64,000 nucleotides of DNA from Pomphorhynchus laevis (GCA_012934845.2 WNNJ02001434.1:106525-170524); one strand, 5' to 3'; counted from the first letter of the stretch, positions 13,085 through 25,639 are shown. A program made the numbers and translations. The notes: generated from the letters alone by a model not told the origin.

Positions 13085-13215
13085 GGAATTGAATCAAAGA
13101 AAAAGACGAAATTATTTTGGATATTTCGCTAACTACTGTTAGCATCTGAAGATGCTAACAGTAGTTAGCGAAATATAAAAAATAATTTCCGCTTTTCTTT
13201 GATGCTAACAAAGAA
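13085..13215. repeat. foldback element, hammerhead-like hairpin family (a)
   Basis: A perfect palindrome at 13121-13176 has arms ATATTTCGCTAAC and GTTAGCGAAATAT with GATGCTAACAG between. Each arm contains the GCTAACAGTAGTTAGC-GAAA hairpin of this family. Outer ends carry TCAAAGAAAA words shared with the copies at 14.8, 15.2, 34.5, 57.1 and 59.5 kb. Confidence 0.7.
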
Positions 13216-13654
13216 AAGTTATTTTTATTAGATTTATTTATTAATTTAACTTGGATGCATATATAATCCACACAGCAAGTAATTTATACATTCGCATACT
13301 TCTACGCAACTAAAACCTCGGGTAAAAATAAAAGTTTAATTACTAATATCAAATAAATCAATAAATCTATTAATGCATAAGTTATTTTATTTATACATCT
13401 TGCTTCTCGGCGTCAATCATTTGAATAATAATATCAAATTGAATCCGTACTCGAAAAGACCACACATTGAAAATCGATTACTCAAAAATGCAGAATATAA
13501 AGGATGTGAATTAGATTAAGAATCAGTCCATATTATCATGCTATCTATGAAGTGACACTTTTCAAAATTAAATAAGGTAGACAACCGGATTGCGTAAATT
13601 CAGAATGTGGAATTAAGGATTAATAATCGCTATTTTTTATTAGATTTATTTATT

Positions 13655-13890
13655 AATTTAACTTGGATGCATCTGTGAACTGAAACTCTTCTGGTGGTGG
13701 CACAATGTTATCTTCACAGCTATTGTTCCTATTTTTGATACAGCAGGACGCTACTAATCAATCTGGGTTATCCAGACTGGTTAGTAGCGTCCTGCTGTAT
13801 CGAACATAGAAAGAATACATGTGAGGATAATATTGTGCCACAACCAGAAGAATTTCAGCTCACAGATGCATTCAAGTTAAATTAAAAAGC
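13655..13890. repeat. long hairpin MITE-like repeat, copy 1
   Basis: A stem of about 110 bp per arm runs from GATGCATCTGTGAACTG to CAGCTCACAGATGCAT. It is centred on TCTGGGTTATCCAGA and contains ATACAGCAGGACGCTACTAA and its complement. There is no coding capacity. Other copies are at 14165-14360 and 60135-60345. It fits a non-autonomous foldback DNA element. Confidence 0.75.
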
Positions 13891-14164
13891 ATTCATTGCT
13901 AGTGGCAGCATGGAAAACAGTGATCCGGCTAGCAGATCACACAACTAGGTAGGAAAACGATCCCCTACCAAAAGTAACATGTTTAATAATCTGTTTAATG
14001 ATCAGTTAATTATATATAGCCTAATGTGTTACGACTTTGAAATAAAACAGCTATTGAAATATTGAGCTAAATCCTTTTATTAAATAAATTGTCGTTTATT
14101 TGGTTTTATTCTATAAATAATTTAATATCATTTTGTATACTGATTTAATATTAAGATTTATTTA

Positions 14165-14360
14165 ATTTGAATGAATCTGTGAGCTGAAATTCTTCTGGTT
14201 GTGGCACAATATTATCCTCACAGGTATTGTTCCTATTCTTGATACTGCAGGAAGCTACTAATCAATCTGGGTTATCCAGACTGGTTAGTAGCGTCCTGCT
14301 GTATCAAAAATAGGAACAATACCTGTGAGGATAATATTGTGCCACAATCAGAAGAAAAAT
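14165..14360. repeat. long hairpin MITE-like repeat, copy 2
   Basis: Same hairpin as 13655-13890, with arms that match each other closely. Only one such hairpin is present in the corresponding part of block B, so either block A gained one or B lost one by recombination. Confidence 0.75.
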
Positions 14361-14759
14361 TTATTTATATTATCACAGAATTATGTAATATGTAAAGATC
14401 CTGTTCTCACTCACTAAGAACATGAGATTAAGAGATTAATACTAATATTACTTAAATACTTAAATACTAATATTTAAGAGATTAAGAGATATTAATTAAT
14501 TACTCATGATATCGTGAGATTAATCATAAAAGATTCTTAGTGAGTTATTCTCAACTAAATTGTGATGATTTTGGAGACGTCTTTTATTACCCAATCGTTA
14601 TATTCAACATTAATTTAAAAAATTAATGTTAAATATTAATTACAATATTTAATAAATATTAATTAATATTTAAATATTAATATTAATATAAATATTAATT
14701 TAATATTTATATTAATTTAACATCAACTAATTAATAGTTGATAATGATCCATTATTGAT

Positions 14760-14910
14760 AAATAATTATTGGCGTTGGATCAAAAAATAGGAAAATTTTA
14801 ATTTTTAATAGAAAATTTTCTATAATTTTCTGAAGACGCTAACAGTAGTTAGCGAAATATCAAAAATAATTTCCTCTTTTCTTTGATGCAGCTCCAATAA
14901 TTATTTATTA
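14760..14910 (+). repeat. foldback element family (a) with hammerhead-like hairpin
   Basis: CTGAAGA at 14830-14836 is followed by CGCTAAC-AGTA-GTTAGC and GAAA at 14854-14857. Flanking arms include TTTGATGCAGCTCCAATAAT on the right and ATTATTGGCGTTGGATCAAA on the left. Confidence 0.6.
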
Positions 14911-15224
14911 TCATTAATATTAATAATTATTAGTGAATTAAATAAAATGAATTATATATCAACTGGCATTCAGATTGTGCTTGTTTTTAGAAGAGATCAT
15001 TGGTTTTCTAGACAAAAATCAGCGCGGTGAAACGATTTGATTTGTTTGTAATCAATTTTAAGTTTCCGCTTTTCGCTTTCAAACACTTTCTAAATTTATA
15101 TTATCAAAATGAATTTATCGAAAATATTAATCATAGCAAGTGGATTTATAAGTATTTACTTTTGAAATTGATTAGGCAGTCTAATTTAGTATAAGCATGT
15201 ACATTAAAAATACATTGTAATTTT

Positions 15225-15310
15225 CTGAAGATGCTAACAGTAGTTAGAGAAATATCAATAAAATAATCACGTTTTTCCTTTGATCCAGCTCCAATAATTA
15301 TTTATCAATA
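15225..15310 (+). repeat. partial foldback element family (a)
   Basis: CTGAAGA at 15225-15231, then GCTAACAGTAGTTAGA and GAAA at 15249-15252. The last stem base is changed. The right arm ends in TTTGATCCAGCTCCAATAAT. Confidence 0.55.
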
Positions 15311-15567
15311 ATGGATCAGTATCAACTATATAAAATAAACAATAAATATTTTAATCTTTAGATTTTATAATTTAGAAAAGGTAGCAATTTAAAGGCAAGT
15401 TTTGTTAATTGATTATTAAATAATATACGATTTATAGTTTTATAAATAGATTTATAAGGTAATTTTTTAAAAATTAAATTTTTATGAAGTGATTGATAAA
15501 TAATATACGATGTATCCAATATATACGATGCATATCCAAATTAATATATGATTATCTACAAGCATCA

Positions 15568-15807
15568 TCAAACATATTCAAATATGTTAGTAACGCATCT
15601 TTTAATCGCTTGTTTATATAAGCTGCTAAGCATAAATCTCTCCATAATCTGTGCATCATTAAATTCGATTTTATTCTGGTATGTAATTTAAAGGTTTATG
15701 TAAAAACCAAATAACATATGTCAACGACCTTTTTCTGAGCTTTTGTGAAATATATGACCCTCAAGTTTTTCTCGATTATAAACCGCAAATCTAGAGCAAC
15801 TTGCACG
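15568..15807 (-). CDS. last two exons of an unrecognised minus-strand gene
   Basis: On the minus strand exon 15729-15807 reads VQVALDLRFIIEKNLRVIYF and ends KK at AAG/GTCGTT. A 53-nt intron (15676-15728) ends TACATACCAG. Exon 15568-15675 continues in phase with NKIEFNDAQIMERFMLSS and stops at TGA. An acceptor, TTTAAATAG, precedes the first exon. The second exon is also open in another frame, so the call is moderate. No family is recognised. Confidence 0.4.
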
Positions 15808-15810
15808 CTA

Positions 15811-17577
15811 TTTAAAGCAATTCAAATATTACTGTTCATTGTGGCTCGTCACTTTTATAAAACTCACACCAACCTTACGTTATCTAATTATGTAGTGGAT
15901 TTGGTTAGGTAATTAATAAAAAATATTAAAAATTAATGTACTGACTTCACTAATATATTAGACCAAAACGAATATTACTTCTATGTAATTTATTTTAAGT
16001 AAATTCAAGTATAGGAATTGTTTTCGTTTGCCATACATCAAAGTAACTGATATTAATAAATTATAATGATGTATTTCCTCTGATAAAATTTAATTATCTA
16101 GTATAATAAGCCTTGAATTTCATGGTTTATAAATAATAAACCCTGAAATTGTATATTTGACCAAAGCAGACTGTTTTTTCCTTATAATTTTATTTTAGCA
16201 AACTATAATCGGAATAAATAAAATTTCAATAACTTGTGAATATTACTTTCTATGCTATATTACGTGACTCTATTGTCCCTCATTTTATTATCATAAACAT
16301 CCACTGACTACTATTAGTCATTGGGTGTTTCAGATTATATGATTTCAACCGATTAACTTCATAATTTCAACTGATATTACTCCCACAATTAGTATATTTT
16401 TAATGTATTGACTATCAGCTGAAAAGAGCTTACCAAGAATGCATTAACGTGTAGTCATTAGGTGAGAAAGTTTTAGTTGAACCTCAGGCAGTGTCGGCTT
16501 GATATTGTGGGATTACATAATACAATTCACGAAATATTATTACAACAATCCAAAACAGGAAGCTAAAAGAGATCAAAAGTGAAAATGTCGCTTTATGTAA
16601 CTAAATTTACGAAATAGGAAATAAGATATAAATAAGATATTATAATAATATTAATAAGATATTATATTGATATCTTATTAGTAATATTAATAAGATATTA
16701 TATTAAATTAAGATATTTAATATAAGATATTAAATTATTATATATTTATATTATCTAGATATATTTATTATTTTTAAAATATATTTTACAGTACAAAGTG
16801 AAATGGCCCGGAATGTAAACAAAAATGGCTAAATTTTGGATAGGGTCTATAATAAATAATCTAAAAATAATAAATAATAAATCACGACTAATAATCATAA
16901 AGAAATAATACCAATTTAATCTTAATCACACAATCTATTATATTATTCATAATCACGTAATAATGCGATAATGCGTGATAAAATTTAATTATTTATTAAA
17001 ATCAATATTATGTTTATTTTTATAAACGTGATCAGGAATTGCACTTGACCTTATTGCGTTCTTAATGTTTTATACACAAAGCCTTGCCTTTTGTAAAAGT
17101 TGAACTAAAGTTCAAATAAAGAAACATTGATTTATTTAGACAATGTTTCGCGGTACATCATGTACAGTGAAATAGAAAAACAAATATCTGCTCTCGTAGG
17201 GTGTAATTATTTTTTAAACGCTTAGAACGATTCGTGCATATTAGCTTCCTATTTTAAATTAGTTAATTAATTCAATTTATTGCTTTGGATTTCATTTCAC
17301 CTGATAATGGTGACCTGCAAAATATTGTAAATTGTCTAAATAAATTTCAATTTTCTTTACTTGATATCTTTCAATTAAAAATACCAAGGCTTTTGCAGCT
17401 TTAATTTATCTACATTATTATTAATTAATAGTATTTAACATTTAACATTTAATAATAATGCATTCAACAAATTTATGTTGATAAATGACGCAATTTTTAA
17501 ATAAAGGAAAGATGAACCAAAACTTCTGACTAATCTTATGATTCATTTACGAATTGATATTTATTGAATTATTATTG
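15811..17577. other. AT-rich DNA, mostly without features
   Basis: A possible short exon at about 17142-17226 (plus) follows an acceptor, TTTATTTAG, and reads RYIMYSEIEKQISALV before a stop. Near 16060-16110 is a decayed end of the 51-kb foldback family. 16620-16760 is low-complexity TAATA repeat. Nothing else is supported. Confidence 0.35.
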
Positions 17578-18182
17578 AATTCATATTGTTTTTTTCAAAA
17601 ACAAGTTGTTGACTTTTTAAAATTTTTAACAAGATGTCATGAAAAAAAAATCAAATACAAAAACTACTGAATTACAGCTGCTTGCTGGCCTTCATTTCCT
17701 CCTCGGCCTGTTTGCGGTTTCTGTCGTGTGGAAGAAGTTTATCGGCGAAGCAACCTTTGCAGTATATTTCTCCATCCTGATCTTTATATGTACCCAAAGT
17801 CAACGTTGTATTGCAAGTTTTACATCTAAAGCACTTTTCGTGCCATTGCGAACTGCACGCACCAATTCTTTCCGCAGCATACACTGTGGTTCCACATCGT
17901 GAGCACTTTTCAATTGCTCCACCAAATTTCGGTCCCATTGTTTCTCTTTCATGCTCAGGAAAATACTCAACATTGTCGATATCGATCTTCGCAGTTGTCG
18001 TACGCGGCTGTTCAATGATCATGATCGTTTGGATAGGTTTCTGGAGCATTATTTGTATGTTATAAATCGGGCTGGCCTGGATTATTGGCAGTGTATCGGG
18101 AATTTGGTGCACTATCTCAGTCATGCATGACACGGGAATTATTTCGTCGTACTCATCCATATGAATATAACAATTCATATTG
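17578..18182 (-). mobile_element. retrocopy insertion with 11-bp target-site duplication (carries LIM gene)
   Basis: AATTCATATTG is present at 17578-17588 and again at 18172-18182. Block B (about 59216-59240, inverted) has the same flanks with a single copy and nothing between: an intact empty site. The insert, 17589-18171, has T7 at its left end, which is a short poly(A) on the minus strand just after the LIM gene's 3' end. This fits reverse transcription of a LIM mRNA by LINE machinery. Confidence 0.8.
17672..18178 (-). CDS. CSRP/CRP-type single-LIM protein, retrocopied
   Basis: The 168-residue frame has one complete LIM zinc domain at about residues 92-143. It begins KCSRCGTTVYAAERIGA and includes GEIYCKGC. 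All eight ligands are present: C92, C95, H113, C116, C119, C122, C140, C143. The lead-in MGPKFGG and spacing match the second LIM of cysteine-rich proteins, which are muscle and actin-cytoskeleton adaptors. The usual glycine-rich tail after the LIM is replaced by a charged helix, RNRKQAEEEMKASKQL. The first codons, MNCYIH, come from the target-site duplication; the transported frame probably starts MDEYDE at 18160. The frame is intact, so the insertion is young or the gene is maintained. Whether it is transcribed is unknown. Confidence 0.85.
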   Translation of the reverse strand: MNCYIHMDEYDEIIPVSCMTEIVHQIPDTLPIIQASPIYNIQIMLQKPIQTIMIIEQPRTTTAKIDIDNVEYFPEHERETMGPKFGGAIEKCSRCGTTVYAAERIGACSSQWHEKCFRCKTCNTTLTLGTYKDQDGEIYCKGCFADKLLPHDRNRKQAEEEMKASKQL

Positions 18183-18474
18183 TTATATTATTGAATTATT
18201 ATATCCAAATCAACTCATATTGATTTATTTAATATCATGCATATTGTTGGAATTATTATATACTCAAGAAATCAATAAGTTTTATTTATTATTTCGATCG
18301 TCTAGATCCTTTTCAAGTTTCAAAATAAGATTTTATAATAATTCCAGCAATATGCATAATAAACTTACCAAACTCAAATAAAATTCGAATGAAAACATTT
18401 AATTTAATAAAAATTAAATAATTGTATATTAAACCATTTTGTTTTCAATATCTTTACAATTTTAGTGCTGCCAA

Positions 18475-18962
18475 TACCCATCTCGTTTGTCGTCTTTTTT
18501 CTTCGTACCGTTGCCCAAACGAAAAAATAAAATTCAGTTGGTCTCGTATACCGAGTAAAGATAAAATTGTTTTTACTCCTGACTTTGAAGATGATGCGTT
18601 AATGGTAAATGATAGTCTTATTCCTCCAATTAGCCATAGTTTCGATCCGTATTCATTTGGTGAAGAAATGTCTCCAAGTACTTGCCAACTTGTACAACAC
18701 AAAAGCCTAAAGCCTATGTTATTTAAGATGAATTTCTGGTCTTGCTCGAGATTTGCAACTGGATGTATAATCAATATACTATAAGTAGAACCGATTTGCA
18801 GTCGATATATAACCAAATTGGAAGTGACTGTACTATTTTTGATATAAGTAGTGCATTTAAAATGGCATTTCCTACAAAACCCTTTCACCGATTCAATGGT
18901 TGTGTGATCGCATTTGATTTGAGTGCCACCGAATCTATAGTCACTATTACAATCTGTTCAAG
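18475..18962 (+). CDS. exon-like region of an unrecognised plus-strand gene
   Basis: Frame 1 reads KIKFSWSRIPSKDKIVFTPD and later FDPYSFGEEMSPSTCQ, with an acid-rich, protein-like composition, to 18784. A second frame from about 18806, after the acceptor TTTGCAG, reads SIYNQIGSDCTIFDISSAFK and ends at a strong donor, TTCAAG/GTATGT, at 18962. The two frames do not join in phase at any clear splice pair, so it may be damaged. This stretch (about 18519-19278) is missing from block B. Confidence 0.35.
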
Positions 18963-19994
18963 GTATGTACGATTTTACATCTACCATCTGTTTCTAACAT
19001 TAACATTCCATGGACGAGCATTCTATCGGTCCATAATATGTCATTTGATAAAATCATTTAAATTCGATAAATTAGTGAAAATATGCAAAATAAATTCACA
19101 ATTTTATTGCAAATGTTTTGACATGTTCAATAAGAAGGTAATTTATTAATTTTGATAATATTTTGATAATATTACAAAATTAGACATTTTTCTTTGACAA
19201 ACGTTTTTAATTCATGCGTCAAAATCGTCTTTTGATATATTTACTTACACTGTAATAACGACATGATTCCTTTTGCACGTCGTAAGAACGCAATTCGCTT
19301 TCTTCTGTTGCAAAAATTTTAACATGTTCAATAAGAAGGTAATATTTATAATAACTTATAGGTTATTTATAGGTAAGTTCCCGAAATGCTATTGATAAGC
19401 TCTAAAAATGCTATTCGATATCTGTGAATTAAAAGTATCCAATATTTCCATGAATATTTAATTGTTATCTGGAGCAAAAGTGCGAACTTATGCTCGCAAA
19501 TTATTTTAAATCAACAGAATAGAATGATCAAAAATACATTAAGTTTTTAATGGTTTTTAAATTGTAACTTATTACAATTTAGTTATTAATAAGACTTTAA
19601 TTTAATTACTTTTAATATAATTTTCAATATTTATCATCAAAAATAATTTATCGTGCAATACGATACATTCAATATTATCTAGTTTATATTTTCTATAGTT
19701 AATTTAGTATTGAACTAATTATAATATAATTTTTATTGATGAAATCTGTAAAATTAAAATTTATTTTAAAGTAAATTTAATTGTGCAGTTATATTTACAA
19801 TTGAAATTTTTTATGACAATGCACACTTTTCTTTAATCCTATAAGCCACATAACTACGCTTTTTCAAGTAATGTATATTTTCGTTTTAAGAACTGATAAT
19901 TTTAATGAATGGCTACTAACGAAAACATATAACGTCAAACGGAGTTTAATTGTATATTTCACTCAGTAGCTAAATTGAAAAAAATAAGTTTGGT

Positions 19995-20042
19995 GGACCT
20001 CATCAGCTACTGATCCAATACCTACGTTTCACGTTTCGGTCC
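19995..20042 (-). other. permuted hammerhead-like three-way junction, family (b)
   Basis: On the minus strand the order is GGACC-GAAA-CGTGAAACGT-A, then TATTG-GAT-CAGTA, then CTGATGA-GGTCC. GGACC/GGTCC forms stem II, ACGT/ACGT stem III and TATTG/CAGTA a short stem I. This is the hammerhead core opened at stem II, with two or three extra junction bases. Confidence 0.5.
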
Positions 20043-20463
20043 TTTTAATGTTGGCTGACGATCACTCGACTCGTCTGCTTTATTGGCATTTTAAAAAGAT
20101 AAATTTTCTATTAGGCAAACAGACAACATTTAGAAATGCGTGGGCGAATATTGCATTACTTCTTTATTGTGAATTTTTACAACGGGGTTATCTTCCAATA
20201 CTAAGAGTCACAAGCATGGGTCAAATATAAATTGAAATATAACCACAGAATATTAACTCCTCAAACCATTCCAACGTTATAAATAGGCGAAATGATATAA
20301 AAATCATTATTTTTTTATTTAACTTACTTTTAACTTATTTTCTCATTTTTCGTATACATTAAATTAACAAACCATTTCAACTTTATAAATAGGCGAAATG
20401 ATATAAAAAAAATCATTATTTTTTTATTTTAAAAAATAATATGAAATTGTTTTCTTTGCCTAG

Positions 20464-20665
20464 ATATAACGGTAACCAAGTTAACGATGTTGCAGATTGG
20501 CTCAAGCTCACTTCAACTACCTCGCAATTGATGTCACTGGTTCAAGCTGAGAACGATGGCTTTGCAAAGCTTAATAAATCGTCATTAATAAAATCTGAGG
20601 ACATATCCGAATATCTTCGTACAACGTATTATGTCAATAAAGCTTGCAGACGTTTGAAACTTTAG
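20464..20665 (+). CDS. terminal exon of an unrecognised gene, duplicated in block B
   Basis: After an acceptor, TTGTTTTCTTTGCCTAG, the frame reads YNGNQVNDVADWLKLTSTT and ends NKACRRLKL at TAG. It is polar and helical, with no known domain. An ATG at 20441 would start inside the acceptor tract, so exon status is more likely. The identical exon lies inverted at 57521-57722. It may be the last exon of the gene at 18.5 kb. Confidence 0.5.
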
Positions 20666-21079
20666 TTATTTTCTCTATCGAGTTGATTTGTTTGTTAATA
20701 AAGCGTTCTGAATTAATAATATAATCGTAATCGAAATTATGTTCTTTTGCAATATTCGATTACGACCGATTTATATAGGCGATTACATCACAAGTTAATT
20801 TTAAAGTTATTGTCATATTTTACTTTTTAGGGCTTGGATAATTCTTTTTGATTATTTTGTTTTATGTATATTTACTTCTATATATTAAAATTTGTTTTAT
20901 TCTAGTTAAAATGAAAATTAACTAATATTTTAATTAATATTCGTATTTTATTTATACAATTGATGCATTTCCCTAATAAAAGTTTCTTAAACGATGTACG
21001 CAATGTCAGTTTGATGTTTAAATTTGAGCTTTTTTATTTCTTTGAAAGCATGCATTAATATTTATGATAAATACAATAC

Positions 21080-24000
21080 TAATGTTCTCAGCAGTGCGAA
21101 TTTTTATACATCTTTGATTTTGCGGGTAAACCGTCTTTTTTTAACGACATCTCTCCTGTCGCATTCATCCGCCTAAATAAATCTTCTCAATCTGATCCTT
21201 CCCAGCCCCCTCTCCTAAAAATTGTTTTCAAGCATCACTCTCACGTGTCTTCATGCGTCTTATGTCCTCTCCCAACGGTTCAAACTCATGTTCTCTTCAG
21301 CCACTCGCATTTTCCCCGATCGCACCCCCTCCAAAATCGCTCAACTCTCATCTGCCCGCATAAAACAACGCCGTCGCGAGGAAAACGGCGAAACATCTCT
21401 CGTCATCCGAAACATGGACGGAAATTTTCAAGTCGTCAACTCCCGACCAAAAATTTGATGGCGCTTCATTCCCCTATTTGTCTTCTTCACTAGCCCCTAT
21501 TACCACAACACACTGTTTCAGCCTTGGCCTCCTCAACACTAGATCTATTCTCAGTAGATCCGATCTCATCCTCAACCTATTCACCAAGCAATCCATCGAT
21601 CTCTTCTGCCTCACCGAATCCTGGCACTTCTATTCTGACGACTTCTCCATCCGCCGTTTGCTCACTAGTCGAATCCGCTCGCCCCCTCAGCAAATCCCCT
21701 TCTAAATTCTCTAATCATGGCGGCATCGTCGCATTCGACCGTCACCCGCGTCTATTCGCAAAATCACTTCCCCTTTCAGTCCTTGCTCTTTTGAACTGCT
21801 CACTTGTCGTTCTTCTAACCCGATCACTCTAGATCTCGCCATTGTATACCGTCCTGGTTCATCAGCTCCTACCTCCTTATTTTTTACCGAACTCGCTGAC
21901 TTTCTGTCCCACTGTTCTTTGTCCTCAATCCCTTCAATCGTTCTTAGCGACTTCAACATCCGCCTCGACCGCCCCTCTTTCACCGAGTTCATCCAGTTCA
22001 TCAACATTCCATCCAACTATAACTACAAACCAATCTTCACTGTCCCCACACATATCCTTGGTGGGGCACTCGTCATTATCGCTGTCCCCGATCATTTTGC
22101 TGCCTACACCTCACTGTCCATTTTCGATCCTGGTCTATCCGATCACTTTCTCGTCACCCTTGATCTCACTCACAACCAAACCCCTCCTCACACACCTACA
22201 ATCCTACGTCGCCCTTGGAGAAATCTTGACCTCTCCCTTCTCCGCTCTGCCTAACTCTAATCGTCTCTATCCTATACCACAACAACATATTCCTCTCCTC
22301 ACGATCTCGCATTTCTTTTCGACTCTGAACCCACATCCATTCCCGATCTTATCTTGCCCTTCAAGCCTCACCCACACTTTCGCTTGCTCCATGACCCATG
22401 GTTTGACATCTAATGCCTACTCTCAAAGCGTCGACTACGTCATGCTTTTCGAGTTTATCACCGCTCTCTCAAACGTGATTTCTGCTCGATCACTCCGTCT
22501 TTCCGTGATACCTATCTTGCTCATCGCCGGTCTCATCTCAATTTACTACGTACCAAATGCAACTCCTTCTGGCAGCATAAAATCATCACTTCATATAACT
22601 CTAAGACTCTATGACATACGTTTGACTCAATCCTAGCTCGCTCTCTTCACAGTGCAACATCAATCCTTATGATTATTCGTCATTTCTCTAGACTACAGTA
22701 TCCACGTTGCTCTCTCACACCCCGGTCTCCATCCTATCCCACTCTGCCCCGCCTCGGCTCATCCTTCCGTAACTCTTTCACCTTCTCCCTGTCTCACCTT
22801 CCGAAGTCTCATCTGTTCTCATGTCCTTGCCCAGCAAAACCTCACCTGCCGATCCCCTGCCTACCCACATACTTAAATCCATATGCTCATCGATATCCAC
22901 TTTTCTCACAACCTTGTTTAACTCGTCCATCCGCAGTCGTATCTTCCCTTCACACTGAAAATCCGCAATCGTTCGTCCACTTCTAAAGAAACAATCGCTT
23001 GACCCCTTCCTTCTTTCTAGCTATCACCCCATTTCACTACTCCTTACTCTTTCTAAGCTCTTAGAACACCTCATCTAAATACAGATCAACGCTTATCTCT
23101 CCTCATCCAATCTGCACCCTCCTTTCCAATCCGCGTTCTGCTCTAATCACTTCAGAAATCACCTGCATGAAAGTTTACAACGACTTACTCATTTCTCGAG
23201 ACAAGTCTCTATATAGTGTTCTTATCTCCCTCGACCACTCATCCGCCTCACTCATCCGCCTTCGACATTGTCGACCACTCCGTCTTCCTTTATCGCCTTC
23301 GTTATGATTACGGCTTTTCTTCTTCCTCCGTAGCATAGTTTGCCTTATATATCCTACCGTTCCTTTCGCGTCTGTTCTAATTCATCATCCTTCCATCACA
23401 TCCCTATTTTTGCGGGTTCCCACATGATTCAGTCCTAGGTCCCCTGCTTTTATCTCTTCTGCTTGGCGATCTCTCACCGTTTATCAAACCTTTCTCCTTA
23501 AACGTCATGCAATACGCCGATGACATCCTCATCTATGCTCATGCACCCGCACATCGCATACACGATACTGGCATTTCTGCCTCCAGTCTTTCTTCAATCT
23601 ACAAACGTCTCTCCAATCTCCATCTCGTTCTAAACCCCGACAAGTCTAAAATAATGTGAATCCTCCCCGTAAACCAAACATATCACCTCCCACTTTATCT
23701 TTTGCCTCATCGATCATCCCCATAGTACACAATCTCACTTTCTTAGGCTTCCATTTTAATGATCACCTTTCCCTTAAACCCTTCGTCCGTGACAAGGTCC
23801 GCTCGTCCAACTTAATTCTCCGTGACATCCTCCGTATCCGCCCCCTGATCAACTTACGTTCTTGTATGTCTCTTCTTTCATCACTTCTTTTCCCTAAAAT
23901 CGATTACTGCCTTAGCCTTTTCGCCAATTCTCCAAAATCAATCATCCTACCCCTACAACGAATAATCAACGCCGCCGCTCAAGTGCTCTTTCGTCCCGCC

Positions 24001-24345
24001 TTCTTCTCATAACTTTTTGTCTCATCGCTGTCGGCTCCCCATCGTTCATCAACCTTCCTTTCTTAGACGACAATCGCCCCACCTCGCTATCGCTGCGTTC
24101 CCGTCGTACCCTCTTACTCCACGTTCCCAATTACACCACCAACTATGGTCTCCTATGGTCTCACTCGCCTGGAATCAACTCTCTCTCGACGTCTGCCGCG
24201 CTCCCTTCTTTTATCACATTCAAACACCTCCTCCGTTCATACCTTCTCGACACATGATTCACAGTCTTTTTTGTTGTGGTCATGTAAGCGTACGCTAGCA
24301 CGCATTTGCCACGTTAAAATAAATCTTTTTTTAATGCGAGCAATG
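21080..24345 (+). mobile_element. CR1/Jockey-like LINE, family A, copy 1 (broken)
   Basis: The order is that of a two-ORF LINE. 21290-21458 is the end of ORF1, with RIFPDRTPSKIAQLSSARIK. 21480-22250 is the apurinic endonuclease, with LGLLNTRSILSRSDLIL and FCLTESWH. 22650-23640 is RT, with MQYADDILIYAHAP near 23510-23550 (catalytic YADD). 23656-24300 is the C-terminal tail, with LTFLGFHFNDHLSLKPFV. The 3' end has GCGTACGCTAGCACGC and then CCACGTTAAAATAAATC. The coding strand is C-rich, unlike the AT-rich host DNA. Many frame shifts and stops break it. It matches the copy at 36.2-39.9 kb over its length. Confidence 0.9.
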
Positions 24346-24870
24346 ACTGCCACAAATTTATGTAACTCTGAATAATTAACATTCACGTGACTACAGTGTA
24401 ATGCTGAACGAATAACGGAAAAATTCTAAAGTTTCAAAACATGCAGATCACGGCTTATTGAGCCGTGATCTACCATATGTTTTCTACTTTTCAAGTTGAT
24501 ATCACGCTGCAGTCATTGCTAAACTAAAATTTTTGATGGTACCTCACCTTGCGTTGATGCCATAAATCAACAGCAATTCGCTACATTTCAGTATTGGTGG
24601 ATCTCATCAGCTTATGATTAAATACCCACGTTTCGGTTCTTTTAATGTCGGGTGACGATAACTCGACTCGTCTGATTTTTTCGCGTTTAAATTTAATACA
24701 CGACTTTCTTATAAAATTTTGCGAATTTGATATAATTTTAATTTAATTTTAATATTTTTGAAATCATTTCTGATTTCAAATTAAATAATCATTGTTATTG
24801 GGAATTCGAGTAATCGTCAGCCAACTTTAAAATGTCTGAAACGTAGATATTGGATTAGTAGCTGATGATG
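24346..24870. repeat. family (b) hammerhead-like repeats
   Basis: 24599-24639 (minus) carries GGATC-TCATCAG...TTTCGGTTC, the family (b) junction with stem I TAT/ATA. 24810-24868 (plus) carries GAGTAATCGTCAGCCAA and a CTGATGA at 24862-24868, a decayed second copy. Between them is AT-rich DNA. Confidence 0.5.
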
Positions 24871-25055
24871 TCGCTGCCCCACTCGCTTGGAATCAACTCC
24901 CTCTCGACTTCCGCCGCGCTCCCTCCTTTATCACATTCAAACATATCCTTCGTTCACACCTTCTCGACACATGATTTAGACTTTTTTGTTGTTGTGGTCA
25001 TGTAAGCGTGCGCTGGCACGCATTTGCCACGTTAAAATAAATCTTTTTTTTAATG
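24871..25055 (+). mobile_element. LINE family A, 3' end only
   Basis: PLAWNQLPLDFRRAPSFITF-like coding sequence is followed by the family A tail, GCGTGCGCTGGCACGC and ATTTGCCACGTTAAAATAAA. It is a strongly 5'-truncated insertion, typical of LINEs. Confidence 0.8.
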
Positions 25056-25639
25056 TTGTTGGCTTATAGATAGGATTAAAGCGACATTTACTGTCATAAA
25101 AAAATTTTAAATATTATATTTGTCATAAATCTAGTTATGAATGGTCTAATATATAGCTAAGAACTGCAAAAATTCAATCTCCATCATTATCATAACCTCC
25201 AATATATAAAATTACTCATTAATTGGTGTATATCTATATCAATTCTGTCAAATATCGATATATCAATATTTTACTGATTTTGCTAATTGCTTGTATGACC
25301 AAATCTAATTACCAAAATAGAAATTAATGTATTTGGGACGAAAACTAAATTTTTATTTCGCTTCAAGCCACTACAGTTCTCTTAAAATTAGAAAAAAACT
25401 AAATTTTTCAAAAAACAACTTATCGTTGTTTTTTATTTAGATCTTTTATCGTAAGTCACCCTTCATATCTAAATTTCATTTACGTGTCGATTGTTTTGAC
25501 CGAAATGCCCAATAAACCCGTCTTCAATATACTTCATTTTTCTATGATTACCATTCAAATAAGAACTTATCGTTGTTAATTTGTTTCTTTAAAGTGATTC
25601 CGCAATTCAGCCTGTATCATTCATATTTACGTGTTGGCT

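Larger units (their letters stand above)
12690..20722 (+). repeat. block A: left member of a rearranged inverted duplication
   Basis: Large parts of this block recur, inverted and nearly identical, in block B. 13262-14910 matches 59440-60739. 17394-17588 plus 18183-18518 match 58937-59420. 19279-20722 matches 57467-58907. 12690-12865 matches 57142-57320. 14830-15180 matches 56780-57125. 15200-17390 has no partner. The block consists of AT-rich DNA, foldback repeats, hammerhead-like hairpins and a few exons. Confidence 0.8.

Noticed and set aside
18454-18888. 144-codon minus-strand open frame
   Set aside because: The opposite strand has a more protein-like composition and a strong donor at 18963; no domain on the minus strand.
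20048-20230. 60-codon frame, also present inverted at 57956-58138
   Set aside because: It starts inside the hammerhead-like repeat and has no domain; its duplication is explained by blocks A and B.
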